From Spyradenecus sp045634445 (GTDB taxonomy: Bacteria; Verrucomicrobiota; Kiritimatiellia; RFP12; DVOR01): a stretch of 14,975 nt of DNA. Within the stretch, counting starts at the first letter, position 1. Every line of letters starts with the position of its first letter. Of this stretch, positions 7,559-14,754 are shown piece after piece. The stretch is from contig JAZRAG010000086.1 in NCBI GenBank assembly GCA_045634445.1, forward strand, positions 1 through 14,975, given 5' to 3'. The translations under genes were made by a program, and so were the position numbers. The notes below the pieces were generated by a model. The model searched no databases, had not been told where the DNA came from, and saw only the letters and a program-made list of their open reading frames with translations.

Positions 7559-9058
7559 TTACTCGCTCAACAGGGCTTCCAGTTCCTTCATTCCTTCAGC
7601 AATCTGTGCATCTAAGCGTTTGAGGTCGGCGAGGATTTCGGTTGTGGGAGGATATTCCACCGCGACGTAGGCAGTCTTCTTGTATTTATTGATGCTGAGG
7701 TCGTAACCATTGTCCACAATCTCTTGTTTAGGCACGAAAAAGCTCTGGTCGGTGCGTTCACGCGTGACTTCGGCATCCAAATTCCTAAAGCGGGCAATGA
7801 GGTCGGGGATGTCATTTTGCTGAATGGGTGAGCGCTTGTCATCCAAACTAAAGCCATCGGCCTTCATGTCATAGAACCACACATTGTCGGTGCCACCAGC
7901 ATCGGTGCGCGTGAAGATGAGAATCGCCGTAGAAACGCCTGCATAGGGCTTGAAGACACCCGAAGGCATGGAAATCACCGCACGGAGATGTTGGCGCTCG
8001 ACGAGTTCTTTACGCAGGGCTTGGTGGGCCTTAGAACTACCAAAAAGCACGCCGTCAGGCACAATCGAGGCACAGCGTCCACCGAGGGTGAGCATCTTGG
8101 TAAAGAGCGTCACAAAGAGGAGTTCGGTCTTCGTGGAGGGGCAGAGCGCGAGGAGGTCTTTACTCACGTTTTCCTTAAAGAGGCTCCCCTTAAAGGGCGG
8201 ATTAGCCATAATCAAAGAGTAGCAGTCGCGCTCTTCATTATCGGTAGAAAGGGAGTCTTGATACTTGATATTCGGCTCTTCCACACCATGCAGCATCATA
8301 TTCATCGCGCCAATGCGCAGCATGGATTGGTCGGTATCATACCCCGAGAAGAGACCCGTCTTGTAGTGTGCCATCGCATCACGCTTCATCAATTCAGACG
8401 CGTAATGCTTAGAAATGTAAGCCGAGCACTCCTGTAAAAAGCCCGCACTGCCCATGGCAGGGTCCAGAATCTTATCCTTAAGCGTTGGCTCCATCAACTG
8501 CACCATCATCGCGATAATGTGGCGCGGGGTGCGGAATTGACCATTTTGACCCGAAGCTGCGATCTTGCTCAAAAGATACTCATACACATCGCCCATTAGG
8601 TCTTTGTCATTCATATCCAGCGCATCAATGCCATCGACCACCTTCGCGAGCACATTGGCCGTGGGAATCAAAAAGACCGTATCCTTCATGTAACGACTAA
8701 ACGCTGTGTCCTTCCCCTGCCCAATCGTGCGGATGAAAGGAAAGACATACATACTGATATTTTCGAGCATCACCCCTGGTTCAAAATTGTGGAAAATATG
8801 CCACCGCAGATTGCGATACTCCGTCTCAATGCGCGGTTGTTCACTAATCACACACACGCCATCCCCAAAGACCTTCGTGGATAATTCCACCCCTAAAAGC
8901 GCCGCATTCGCCTCAGCCTTCAACTGATTGTCATCCAGCAACTTCATGAACATCAAATACGTAATCTGTTCCAACACCGTAATCGGACTTGAAATGCCAC
9001 CGGCCCACAATGTATCCCAAATGGCATCTACCTTATTCCGTAATTCACCAGTAATCAT
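7559..9058 (-). CDS. hsdM: Type I DNA methyltransferase subunit (HsdM), N6-adenine specific
   Basis: HsdM methylates adenine in the target chosen by HsdS, using S-adenosylmethionine, and so protects the host. The 499 residues start with the HsdM N-terminal helical domain (RNKVDAIWDTLW, ITYLMFMKLLDD). The cofactor motif I is ILDPAMGSAGF (197-207), preceded by GQFRTPRHII (173-182). The catalytic motif IV is NPPF (286-289). The start is supported by AGGGG about 8 bases upstream. It is first in the operon, so its promoter should drive hsdM, the dinD-like gene, hsdS and hsdR. This order lets protective methylation build up before HsdR. It is intact, with all key motifs present. Confidence 0.97.
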   Translation of the reverse strand: MITGELRNKVDAIWDTLWAGGISSPITVLEQITYLMFMKLLDDNQLKAEANAALLGVELSTKVFGDGVCVISEQPRIETEYRNLRWHIFHNFEPGVMLENISMYVFPFIRTIGQGKDTAFSRYMKDTVFLIPTANVLAKVVDGIDALDMNDKDLMGDVYEYLLSKIAASGQNGQFRTPRHIIAMMVQLMEPTLKDKILDPAMGSAGFLQECSAYISKHYASELMKRDAMAHYKTGLFSGYDTDQSMLRIGAMNMMLHGVEEPNIKYQDSLSTDNEERDCYSLIMANPPFKGSLFKENVSKDLLALCPSTKTELLFVTLFTKMLTLGGRCASIVPDGVLFGSSKAHQALRKELVERQHLRAVISMPSGVFKPYAGVSTAILIFTRTDAGGTDNVWFYDMKADGFSLDDKRSPIQQNDIPDLIARFRNLDAEVTRERTDQSFFVPKQEIVDNGYDLSINKYKKTAYVAVEYPPTTEILADLKRLDAQIAEGMKELEALLSE

Positions 9059-9123
9059 TACGAGCCCCTAGCTTCCTAAGAAATCTACTGAAAAATCTAT
9101 ATCGCACGCCACGCACGCGTCTA

Positions 9124-9138
9124 TTGTTATTGTAACAA
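9124..9138. promoter_or_regulatory. Perfect inverted repeat upstream of hsdM, possible operator and promoter region
   Basis: TTGTTA (9124-9129), TTG, TAACAA (9133-9138) form a perfect 6-bp dyad 65 bases upstream of the hsdM start. On the minus strand it overlaps a TACAAT (-10-like), with ATGGCA 18 bases further upstream as a poor -35 candidate. A regulator binding here would control the whole RM operon. The promoter call is weak. Confidence 0.35.
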
Positions 9139-9185
9139 AGTGCGAAATGAAATGCCATTAATAAAAGCGCCCCAGGCTCTATTTT

Positions 9186-9394
9186 CCACGCGTCGCACAG
9201 GTCTTACAAGATGCTCGAAATGGGCACATATCCATTTCTCGACAGGCTACGCTCGCGCTTTTCCAGCCCCAAAGGGGCGACAGACACATCACGAGATGCG
9301 TTGGCTTTTCGTGGGCGAAGCCCTCGTGTTACGAAAAGATCAACGCATCCTAGTGTCTTTAGTGTTATCCCCCGTCGTCCTGCGCCGAAGGCGC
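9186..9394 (+). repeat. Dispersed repeat, copy B (Y module, then X module, order swapped)
   Basis: This fills much of the 465-base gap between hsdM and the small gene at 9524. Y occupies about 9186-9260, with hairpin GAAATGG (9217-9223)/CCATTTC (9232-9238). A GCCCC-AAA-GGGGC hairpin (9266-9278) follows. X occupies 9309-9367 with one mismatch to copy A, and a GCGCC-GAA-GGCGC hairpin (9382-9394) closes the block. In copy A the order is X then Y, so these are separable modules. Confidence 0.8.
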
Positions 9395-9415
9395 TTTAAA
9401 AGTGACTTTTTAAAG
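9394..9415. repeat. AT-rich inverted repeat CTTTAAAA / TTTTAAAG
   Basis: Eight-base perfect arms (9394-9401 and 9408-9415) surround a 6-base loop. It directly abuts the GCGCC hairpin at the end of repeat copy B and lies 108 bases before the small gene. It could be a protein site or mark an element end. Confidence 0.5.
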
Positions 9416-9440
9416 ACAAGCCTTTTGATACCCCAAAAAG

Positions 9441-9490
9441 AGGTTGTTTTGCTCATCAAAACAGGTTGTTTTGCCAAGCAATTCAACCTG
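9441..9490 (+). promoter_or_regulatory. Direct repeat plus two hairpins ahead of the small gene
   Basis: AGGTTGTTTTGC occurs twice (9441-9452 and 9463-9474), 22 bases apart. GTTTTG/CAAAAC (9446-9462) forms one hairpin. A second, larger hairpin runs from CAGGTTG (9462-9468) to CAACCTG (9484-9490), with an inner TTGC/GCAA stem and a CAA loop. It ends 33 bases before the start codon at 9524, a position suited to an operator or leader control element. Confidence 0.5.
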
Positions 9491-9523
9491 TTTCCAAAAA
9501 TCCACTTTAAACCGAGGTTTTGT

Positions 9524-9850
9524 ATGGATCAAATTACAAACACAGACAATCAAATCGCAGCTCGCTTTCTTTCGGGCGCGGCATCCCTTGATGATGCCAT
9601 TGACCAAGCTTTCTCTGAACTCCCACGTAAAGTGCGAACACTTTTACGCCGTTGGGCTGTTCAAGATGAACCCTACAAGCATGGTTCTCCAATTCGTCAA
9701 AAGACACTCGCCCGGAAGTGTAAGATCAATCCGCGGACATTACGCCGTTATCTCGTAATGGCGCGTGAAGAAAATCCTAGGTTCTTTAAGCTCTTGCAAG
9801 ATTATCGAGAAAACCGCCTCCGTAAAACGGGCGCCTATCAAGTGCGATAG
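9524..9850 (+). CDS. Small basic protein of unknown function, possible helix-turn-helix
   Basis: I do not recognise this 108-residue protein. The start at ATG 9524 is chosen because GAGG lies 6 bases upstream. A longer reading from 9140 would run through repeat copy B and is rejected. The N-terminal third is mildly acidic (DDAIDQAFSELP). The rest is strongly basic, with IRQKTLARKCKINPRTLRRYL (about residues 57-77), which fits a helix-turn-helix, followed by a charged helical end. A DNA-binding regulator acting on the upstream repeats, or a partner of the neighbouring transposase, are possibilities only. It converges with the transposase gene at 9936. Confidence 0.65.
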   Translation: MDQITNTDNQIAARFLSGAASLDDAIDQAFSELPRKVRTLLRRWAVQDEPYKHGSPIRQKTLARKCKINPRTLRRYLVMAREENPRFFKLLQDYRENRLRKTGAYQVR

Positions 9851-9874
9851 TCTCTCATGGTAGACATGGAGAGA
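9851..9874. terminator. Hairpin immediately after the small gene
   Basis: TCTCTCATG (9851-9859) pairs with CATGGAGAGA (9865-9874), with one bulged G and a 5-base loop. It starts at the first base after the stop codon and lies between convergent genes. It has no T run, so terminator function is uncertain. Confidence 0.4.
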
Positions 9875-9935
9875 TTCATCGTGCATCGTGCTTGCGGAGC
9901 AGGTTTTGCCGTCGGGGCGTTGCACCGACATCCTC

Positions 9936-10862
9936 TCATGGGCTGGCTAATCGTGCCATGACAAGGTCACCCATTTCGTGGCAGCGTTCATAGAGGGTGG
10001 CTTTGTCGGGTTTACTCGGCGCTGGGGGATAGAGTGACAAAAAGAGCATTCGTCCTTCAGCGCAAAGTTTTTCTTTATTTCGTGTGGGGTGCCAATAGTC
10101 GCCAAATCCTTCAGGGCAGAGTTGTATCATCCCGCCGCCAGTCTTAAAGATTTCATTTCCGCAGACTTTTTCGCAGGGGCTCATAAAGGTGGATATCCCT
10201 GCGCAGCCAGGGCCTAAACGCATCGCCTGCGAAAGCGCCCGCTTCCATTCAGGGCCAGTCTCCACCCAAAGGCGCGAACATTGAAAGGGCTGTAGGACCG
10301 GGAGGCTTAAAAGATCGAGATTACCGTATGCATACCACCGACAGTCTAAGAAGTCCACCTCTCGCATCGTGGCAAAAAATACTCGATTTTGACGTCGTCG
10401 CCACGCTCGCGCTGGATTTTCTTCAATATAGCGGATAAAAGTCGGTAATTGATGGTGCGTTTTCACAATCCAATCATGCCAGTCGTACTCAAAAATGGCA
10501 GTAGGCACCTCCTTAGCAGGTGGAAGCTGTGCCACTTCGTGATAGACGCGCTCAAGCGTACGGATTAATTGACGCACGACGACAGCCACCGACACGCGGT
10601 CGGTCGTCTTACGCTGCTTCACGATGAGATGAAGATGGTCTGGCATAATGACGAAATAGTGAATTACCTCAATGCATCGCCACGACTCATGAAAGGTTTG
10701 AATCACCGATTTAAAAGCCTGGGTAATCTTATTTTCGACAATCCCTGCAGCAGAGAGTGAAGCAAAAAAGGGGTATTCGCGTCCTGCAGTCTTTGAACGC
10801 TTAATCGTAATCAGGTAAAAATAAGGCGTCCGATAATCAAAGCCCTTTAGACGATTACTCAT
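9936..10862 (-). CDS. REP-associated (Y1, HUH) transposase with DprA-like C-terminal extension
   Basis: Residues 1-160 are a single-tyrosine HUH transposase of the IS200/TnpREP (RAYT) class. H76-L-H78 in MPDHLHLIV is the metal-binding pair, and Y145 in FIRYIEENP is the likely nucleophile. The sequence opens with RLKGFDY..PYFYLITI, typical of this class. The 308-residue length exceeds the family's usual size. Residues about 221-285 (GISTFMSPCEK, EIFKTGGGMIQLCPEGFGD, WHP..N, then EGRMLFLSLYPP) follow the order of motifs in the DprA Rossmann domain. That assignment is inference. A ribosome binding site, AGAGGTG, lies 7 bases before the ATG. RAYT enzymes mobilise short palindromic repeats elsewhere in the genome, and repeats with mini-hairpins surround this gene on both sides. 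No flanking IS ends are evident. Confidence 0.88.
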   Translation of the reverse strand: MSNRLKGFDYRTPYFYLITIKRSKTAGREYPFFASLSAAGIVENKITQAFKSVIQTFHESWRCIEVIHYFVIMPDHLHLIVKQRKTTDRVSVAVVVRQLIRTLERVYHEVAQLPPAKEVPTAIFEYDWHDWIVKTHHQLPTFIRYIEENPARAWRRRQNRVFFATMREVDFLDCRWYAYGNLDLLSLPVLQPFQCSRLWVETGPEWKRALSQAMRLGPGCAGISTFMSPCEKVCGNEIFKTGGGMIQLCPEGFGDYWHPTRNKEKLCAEGRMLFLSLYPPAPSKPDKATLYERCHEMGDLVMARLASP

Positions 10863-10948
10863 CCCCCATCACCTCTGTTTGTATCATAACACAAGCATGA
10901 GTGTCTGCGCAACGCGCAGACGGCAGAACCTGCTGCGCAAACTGCGAA

Positions 10949-11113
10949 GGTACGCCGAAGGCGCTAGAGAAGCGCAAGCGCCCGCTAACGGAGCACGGAG
11001 ATGTGCCCGTGCGACGCAGCGGGTAAGAGCCGTGCGACTCGTGGCGAGTGTTTTTAACACTAAGGACACTAGGATGCGTTGATCTTTTCGTAACACGAGG
11101 GCTTCGCCCACGA
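10949..11113 (-). repeat. Dispersed repeat, copy C (X and Y modules, inverted relative to copy A)
   Basis: Read on the minus strand, 11113 to 11016 matches bases 1-98 perfectly. Beyond that, copy C carries the GC-rich form of the hairpin, with arms 10993-10998 (GCACGG) and 11007-11012 (CCGTGC) in plus-strand terms. It also carries GCGCTTGCGC and GCGCCTTCGGC motifs shared with copy D. A further GC-rich hairpin-prone stretch (about 10905-10948) separates it from the transposase start. It lies between two divergent genes. Confidence 0.85.
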
Positions 11114-11129
11114 CTTTATTTTATAAAAG

Positions 11130-11159
11130 GTGGCATTCAAGGATGGGTTGGGGTATAAT
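11130..11159 (+). promoter_or_regulatory. Putative sigma-70-type promoter
   Basis: A perfect TATAAT (11154-11159) is preceded at 18 bases by GTGGCA (11130-11135), 4 of 6 matches to TTGACA. It lies just outside repeat copy C and 25 bases upstream of the 22-codon ORF. Confidence 0.5.
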
Positions 11160-11183
11160 GGAAATGTAGAAACGGAGGTTTGC

Positions 11184-11252
11184 GTGAGTATTGTAAATTT
11201 TTGTAAGGTCTTCTTATTGATTGGCCTATCCATTTGTCTACGAAGCTTTTGA
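11184..11252 (+). CDS. 22-codon hydrophobic peptide ORF, possible leader peptide or gene remnant
   Basis: GTG (11184) is preceded by GGAGG at 11174-11178 with 5-base spacing, and lies just downstream of a TATAAT. The peptide SIVNFCKVFLLIGLSICLR (after the initiator) looks like a signal peptide or membrane segment that ends abruptly. It may be a translated leader for the next gene, a small membrane peptide, or the surviving start of a lost exported protein. I see no homology. Confidence 0.35.
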   Translation: MSIVNFCKVFLLIGLSICLRSF

Positions 11253-11300
11253 AAGAATCATTCTGATTGCAAATCTATCATCTAATCAAGAGGTATCACA

Positions 11301-12233
11301 ATGAATAATTTGAGTATGTTTTGTTTGTCAATCGGCTTCTTTGTATTCACGACAACTCAGAATGTGAAAGTGATGGTGCGTGATGCTCATACCGGCGAAT
11401 TAATCAAAGGTGTAAAGGTTACACAAATTACCACCTATCCACCAACAGAGTTCTGGGGAGAGGGACGAAGAGAAGAGAAGGATTTAGTTGAGGATGGGAA
11501 TCAGATATTTCATACATCGTACAAAATTCGCGAGATTGGTCTTTCAGGGGTAACAGCATTTCATCGGAATTACTATCGTAGCTATTTAACATTTCCCAAC
11601 GAACCATTTGATGAATCAAACGGATTAACCCTCTCATTAATGCCGAAAATTTCTCCACTCCCTTTAGTTGCGCGTCGAATTGAAAATGCACATCTTGCCT
11701 ATGCTGGGGAGGCTTCAGTTATGCGATATGACTGTTTTGTCGCAGATTGGCTTCCACCATACGGCAAAGGAAAAGTGCCAGACATTGAATTCGTGATGAA
11801 TAAAAATGGTCGTAATCAAGAAATTCCTTATATTGCCTCAATTCGCTTTATAAATCCCAATGATGGTTTTATGTGTATTAATGAAAAATATGCAAGGGGT
11901 ATGGCAATCCGTGAAGCACCCCAAAAACTTTCCCTCGTTAATTCAATAGACCTTCCCATTTATTCACCCTCCTCAAAACAATACAATGCGGGTTTAGAAA
12001 AGAAACAGTATGTTTTTCGAGTGCGTACACAATTGGAAAATGACGGAGCGGTAATTTCAGCATGCTATGGGAAATTATATGATGCATTTCAAATTCATAC
12101 AAGGGACATTGGAATAGATATCTCCTTTTTATATTTCCTCAACCCTACACCCAATGATCGAAACTTAGAATACAATGGTAAGCCGCTTAACGATGTGCCC
12201 TATTCTTGGGAACGAGTAAGGCTTCCAATGTGA
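11301..12233 (+). CDS. Exported protein of unknown function
   Basis: I do not recognise this 310-residue protein. It starts with a short hydrophobic stretch, MFCLSIGFFVFTTT (residues 6-19), which fits a signal peptide although a positively charged start is lacking. It continues with VKVMVRDAHTGELIKGVKVT (about 23-42). That pattern matches the first strands of carboxypeptidase-regulatory-like or other beta-sandwich domains seen in cell-surface proteins. The rest is mixed and mostly polar, with no enzyme motif that I can see. AGAGG lies 8 bases before the ATG. Its base composition is more AT-rich than the flanking repeats, and it stands alone between repeat copies C and D. Transcription probably comes from the promoter at 11154. 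Confidence 0.75.
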   Translation: MNNLSMFCLSIGFFVFTTTQNVKVMVRDAHTGELIKGVKVTQITTYPPTEFWGEGRREEKDLVEDGNQIFHTSYKIREIGLSGVTAFHRNYYRSYLTFPNEPFDESNGLTLSLMPKISPLPLVARRIENAHLAYAGEASVMRYDCFVADWLPPYGKGKVPDIEFVMNKNGRNQEIPYIASIRFINPNDGFMCINEKYARGMAIREAPQKLSLVNSIDLPIYSPSSKQYNAGLEKKQYVFRVRTQLENDGAVISACYGKLYDAFQIHTRDIGIDISFLYFLNPTPNDRNLEYNGKPLNDVPYSWERVRLPM

Positions 12234-12339
12234 GGACTCCGCCCACAGGACGACGTGGCTGCGCCACAGTTCTGAGTTCGGTCGCTTCGCTCCCTTGCAG
12301 TTAGCAGTTAGCGCCTGACGGCGCAGGACTGCGAAATGA

Positions 12340-12571
12340 TTTAAACCACAAAAATGCGCCCGAGCGCGAAGTGCTGGGAAAAACACACAAAATACACAAA
12401 AAATGTGCTCCGCAGGGCCCTTCGGGCAGGACAGCGAGTGATTCTCCACGAGTCGCACAGGTCTTACCCGCTGCGTCGCACGGGCACGGTTCCGTGCTCC
12501 GTCAGCGTGCGCTTGCGCTTCTTTAGCGCCTTCGGCATACCTTTTTGTGTTTTTTGTGTTTTTTGTGGTTT
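12340..12571. repeat. Composite repeat, copy D, with inverted ends (MITE-like)
   Basis: AAACCACAAAAA at 12343-12354 is mirrored by TTTTTGTGGTTT at 12560-12571, and both ends carry A-rich CACAAAA-type short repeats. Inside are a GCCC-TTC-GGGC hairpin (about 12417-12427) and a Y module (12444-12541) with hairpin GCACGG (12478-12483)/CCGTGC (12492-12497). The left part (12340-12401) recurs as a direct copy at 14790-14848. It separates the unknown exported protein from the leucine-rich-repeat gene. The stretch 12234-12339 holds two more mini-hairpins (12255-12267 and 12311-12324) and no gene. Confidence 0.7.
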
Positions 12572-12613
12572 CTTTTCCTTTGGCTAGCTTGTGGAGAGAT
12601 GGGCGTAGGCCTG

Positions 12614-14659
12614 TTAATGTTGCATCATTGTGAGGCCATTCCATTTCCCTTTGAAAATCACCGCCTTCCACGCAGCTGCATACATTGGGAAATAGTATCC
12701 TTTACATCCTGATGCCACATAAGAAAACGCCCCACTTCCAACCTTGGGTGGCGCCCCTTCAAACGTTACTGTTTTTAAACTGCTACAACCAAGAAACGTA
12801 GCACGGCCAATGGTGATCACGTCTTCGGGAATCGTGATAGATGTCAAAGCGCCACAACTACGAAACGCCAAATCGCCAATCGAGGTCAAGCTGAAGGGGA
12901 GCGTGACGAAGGTTAAATTAAAACACTCACGAAATGCAGCATCGCCAATCGAGGTCACGCCTTCGGGAATCGTGACGGAGGTTAAACCATTACAACCCGA
13001 AAATGCATTCGAATGAATAAAACGCACGCTATTCGGAATTGTGAAGTCTTCCTTTATAGATGTTGGCACACGAATGAGAACAACCTTTGCCTCACTCTCA
13101 TATTGAACGCCGTTCTCGTCCTTGTAGAGATTACTACAACCTTCAAACGCAGCATTGCCAATGGTCTTCACGCCTTCGGGAATCGTGACGGAGGTTAAAC
13201 CGCTACAAGCAGAAAACGCATAATCGCCAATGGAGGTCACACTCGAGGGAATCGTCACAGACTTTAAACCGCGACAATAAGCAAACGCCCTCTCGCCAAT
13301 AGCGGTCACGCCTTCGGGAATCGTCACAGACTTTAAACCGCTACAATTGTAAAACGCCGCGCTGCCAATGTAGGTCACGCCTTCAAGAATCGTGACGGAC
13401 GTTAAACCTGAGCAACCATAAAACGCAGAATCGCCAATCGAGGTCACGCTAGGGGGAATCGTGACGGAGGTTAAACGCTTACAACCTGAAAACGCATTAG
13501 AGACAATCTCGGTCACGGGATAACCATCAATGGTTGCGGGAATTTCTAATGTACCATAGGCTGATGCGGAGCAATCGGTGATGGCGACTTCTCCGTTAAT
13601 AATTTCGTACGTTAGAAACTTAAGAATAGGGTTACGCACCTCCTCCATCGTGAGGCGATTCCATTTCCCATTTGAATAAATCACAGCCTCCCATTCCGAT
13701 GCATACGTTGAGGGATAGTACCCTTTACATCCTGATGCAACACCACCAAACGCATAATTCCACATCATCGGTGGAACACCTTCAAATGTCACCGACGTTA
13801 AATTGCTACATTCAAAAAACGCATAAGCGCCAATCTCGGTCACGCTGGAGGGAATCGTGACGGACGTTAAATCAACACAACCCGAAAATGCATTCGAATG
13901 AATAAAACGCACGCTATTCGGAATTGTAAAGTCTTTCTTTATAGATTCTGGTACATCAATGAGAACAACCTTTGCCTCACTTTCATATTGAACGCCGTTC
14001 TCGTCCTTGTAGAGATTACGACAACCAAAAAACGCCTCAATGCCAATGGAGGTCACGCTGGAGGGAATCGTGACGGACGTTAAATCGCGACAACCATCAA
14101 ACGCCCTCTCGCCAATGGTGGTCACGCCTTCGAGAATCGTAACAGACTCTAAACCGCTACAATCAGCAAACGCCCTCTCGCCAATGATGGTCACGCTCGA
14201 GGGAATCGTGATGGACGTTAAACCATTACAACTACGAAACGCTTTCTCGCCAATTGAGGTCAAGCTCGAGGGAATCGTGATGGACGTTAAACTGCCACAA
14301 CCATAAAACGCATCAGCGCCAATGGAGGTCACGCTGGAGGGAATCGTCACGGAGGTTAAATCGTAACAATACGCAAACGCAGAACCACCAATTGAGGTCA
14401 CGCCTTCGGGAATCGTCACCGACGTTAAACCGCTACAAAAATAAAACGCTTTCTCGCCAATGGAGGTCACGGGATAACCGCTCAACATGGAGGGAATGGT
14501 AATCGCGCCTGTGGTTGATAGCGAAATCGCAGAAGATTTTTCCAATCTGTAAATGCTTACCTCACTGCCTGAAATTGTATACGTCCACGTAATTTCGGTA
14601 GCGGCGAAACTGAAAGCGGCAAAGCAGGTACAGAAGAGAAGCGTTAGGAATTTTTTCAT
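12614..14659 (-). CDS. Secreted BspA-type leucine-rich-repeat protein
   Basis: The start at 14659 (MKKFLTLL) is chosen over the ATG at 14698 because it gives a clean signal peptide (MKKFLTLLFCTCFAAFSFA). The mirrored leader at the window's right edge also places its ATG at the equivalent position. The mature protein is made of about 19 copies of a 23-residue unit of the form LTSVTIPSSVTSIGxxAFxxCSG, the LRR_5/BspA pattern. It falls into two modules. Each contains a YKDENGVQYESEAKVVLI insert and ends in a TFEGxPP...SGCKGYY...W.AVI...KWN.LTM cap. An ITDCSASAYGTLEIPATIDGYPVTEI segment starts the second module. No anchor or sorting signal is visible at the C-terminus. Such proteins are generally surface-exposed or secreted and bind proteins or cells; the ligand here is unknown. 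Confidence 0.92.
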   Translation of the reverse strand: MKKFLTLLFCTCFAAFSFAATEITWTYTISGSEVSIYRLEKSSAISLSTTGAITIPSMLSGYPVTSIGEKAFYFCSGLTSVTIPEGVTSIGGSAFAYCYDLTSVTIPSSVTSIGADAFYGCGSLTSITIPSSLTSIGEKAFRSCNGLTSITIPSSVTIIGERAFADCSGLESVTILEGVTTIGERAFDGCRDLTSVTIPSSVTSIGIEAFFGCRNLYKDENGVQYESEAKVVLIDVPESIKKDFTIPNSVRFIHSNAFSGCVDLTSVTIPSSVTEIGAYAFFECSNLTSVTFEGVPPMMWNYAFGGVASGCKGYYPSTYASEWEAVIYSNGKWNRLTMEEVRNPILKFLTYEIINGEVAITDCSASAYGTLEIPATIDGYPVTEIVSNAFSGCKRLTSVTIPPSVTSIGDSAFYGCSGLTSVTILEGVTYIGSAAFYNCSGLKSVTIPEGVTAIGERAFAYCRGLKSVTIPSSVTSIGDYAFSACSGLTSVTIPEGVKTIGNAAFEGCSNLYKDENGVQYESEAKVVLIRVPTSIKEDFTIPNSVRFIHSNAFSGCNGLTSVTIPEGVTSIGDAAFRECFNLTFVTLPFSLTSIGDLAFRSCGALTSITIPEDVITIGRATFLGCSSLKTVTFEGAPPKVGSGAFSYVASGCKGYYFPMYAAAWKAVIFKGKWNGLTMMQH
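12992..13133 (-). repeat. 142-bp internal duplication in the LRR gene, copy 2 in the coding direction
   Basis: It matches 13877-14018 over the same length without gaps and with few differences. It encodes the YKDENGVQYESEAKVVLI to SNAFSGC stretch. Confidence 0.85.
13877..14018 (-). repeat. 142-bp internal duplication in the LRR gene, copy 1 in the coding direction
   Basis: This is the partner of 12992-13133, 885 bp away in the same orientation. With the duplicated cap motif it shows that the gene grew by doubling a whole module. Confidence 0.85.
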
Positions 14660-14682
14660 GGCGAAAATCCGATCACACGAAT

Positions 14683-14754
14683 AAAACCAAAGTGTCACAT
14701 TGTTAGTCTATCAAATCTCAATAGTAAAATCACCCATCTATTTCCCCTCGGCCG
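14683..14754 (-). repeat. Left arm of a 72-bp inverted repeat, leader and likely promoter of the LRR gene
   Basis: It pairs with 14877-14948 with a single mismatch (14692/14939). It lies 23 bases upstream of the LRR start codon. The similarity resumes at GGATTTTCGC right before both ATG codons. Since the sequence is kept on both sides, it probably carries the promoter, although I cannot name a convincing -10/-35 pair. Confidence 0.85.

Noticed and set aside
9140..9523. Upstream extension of the small gene back to an ATG at 9140
   Set aside because: The extension translates repeat copy B and has no ribosome site. GAGG at 9514-9517 supports the start at 9524.
12165..12671. 168-codon frame on the minus strand over repeat copy D
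   Set aside because: It overlaps the ends of two real genes and translates the A-rich and GC-rich repeats (KNTKNTK-type, EGAKEAQA-type). The same pseudo-peptide appears in repeat copy C.
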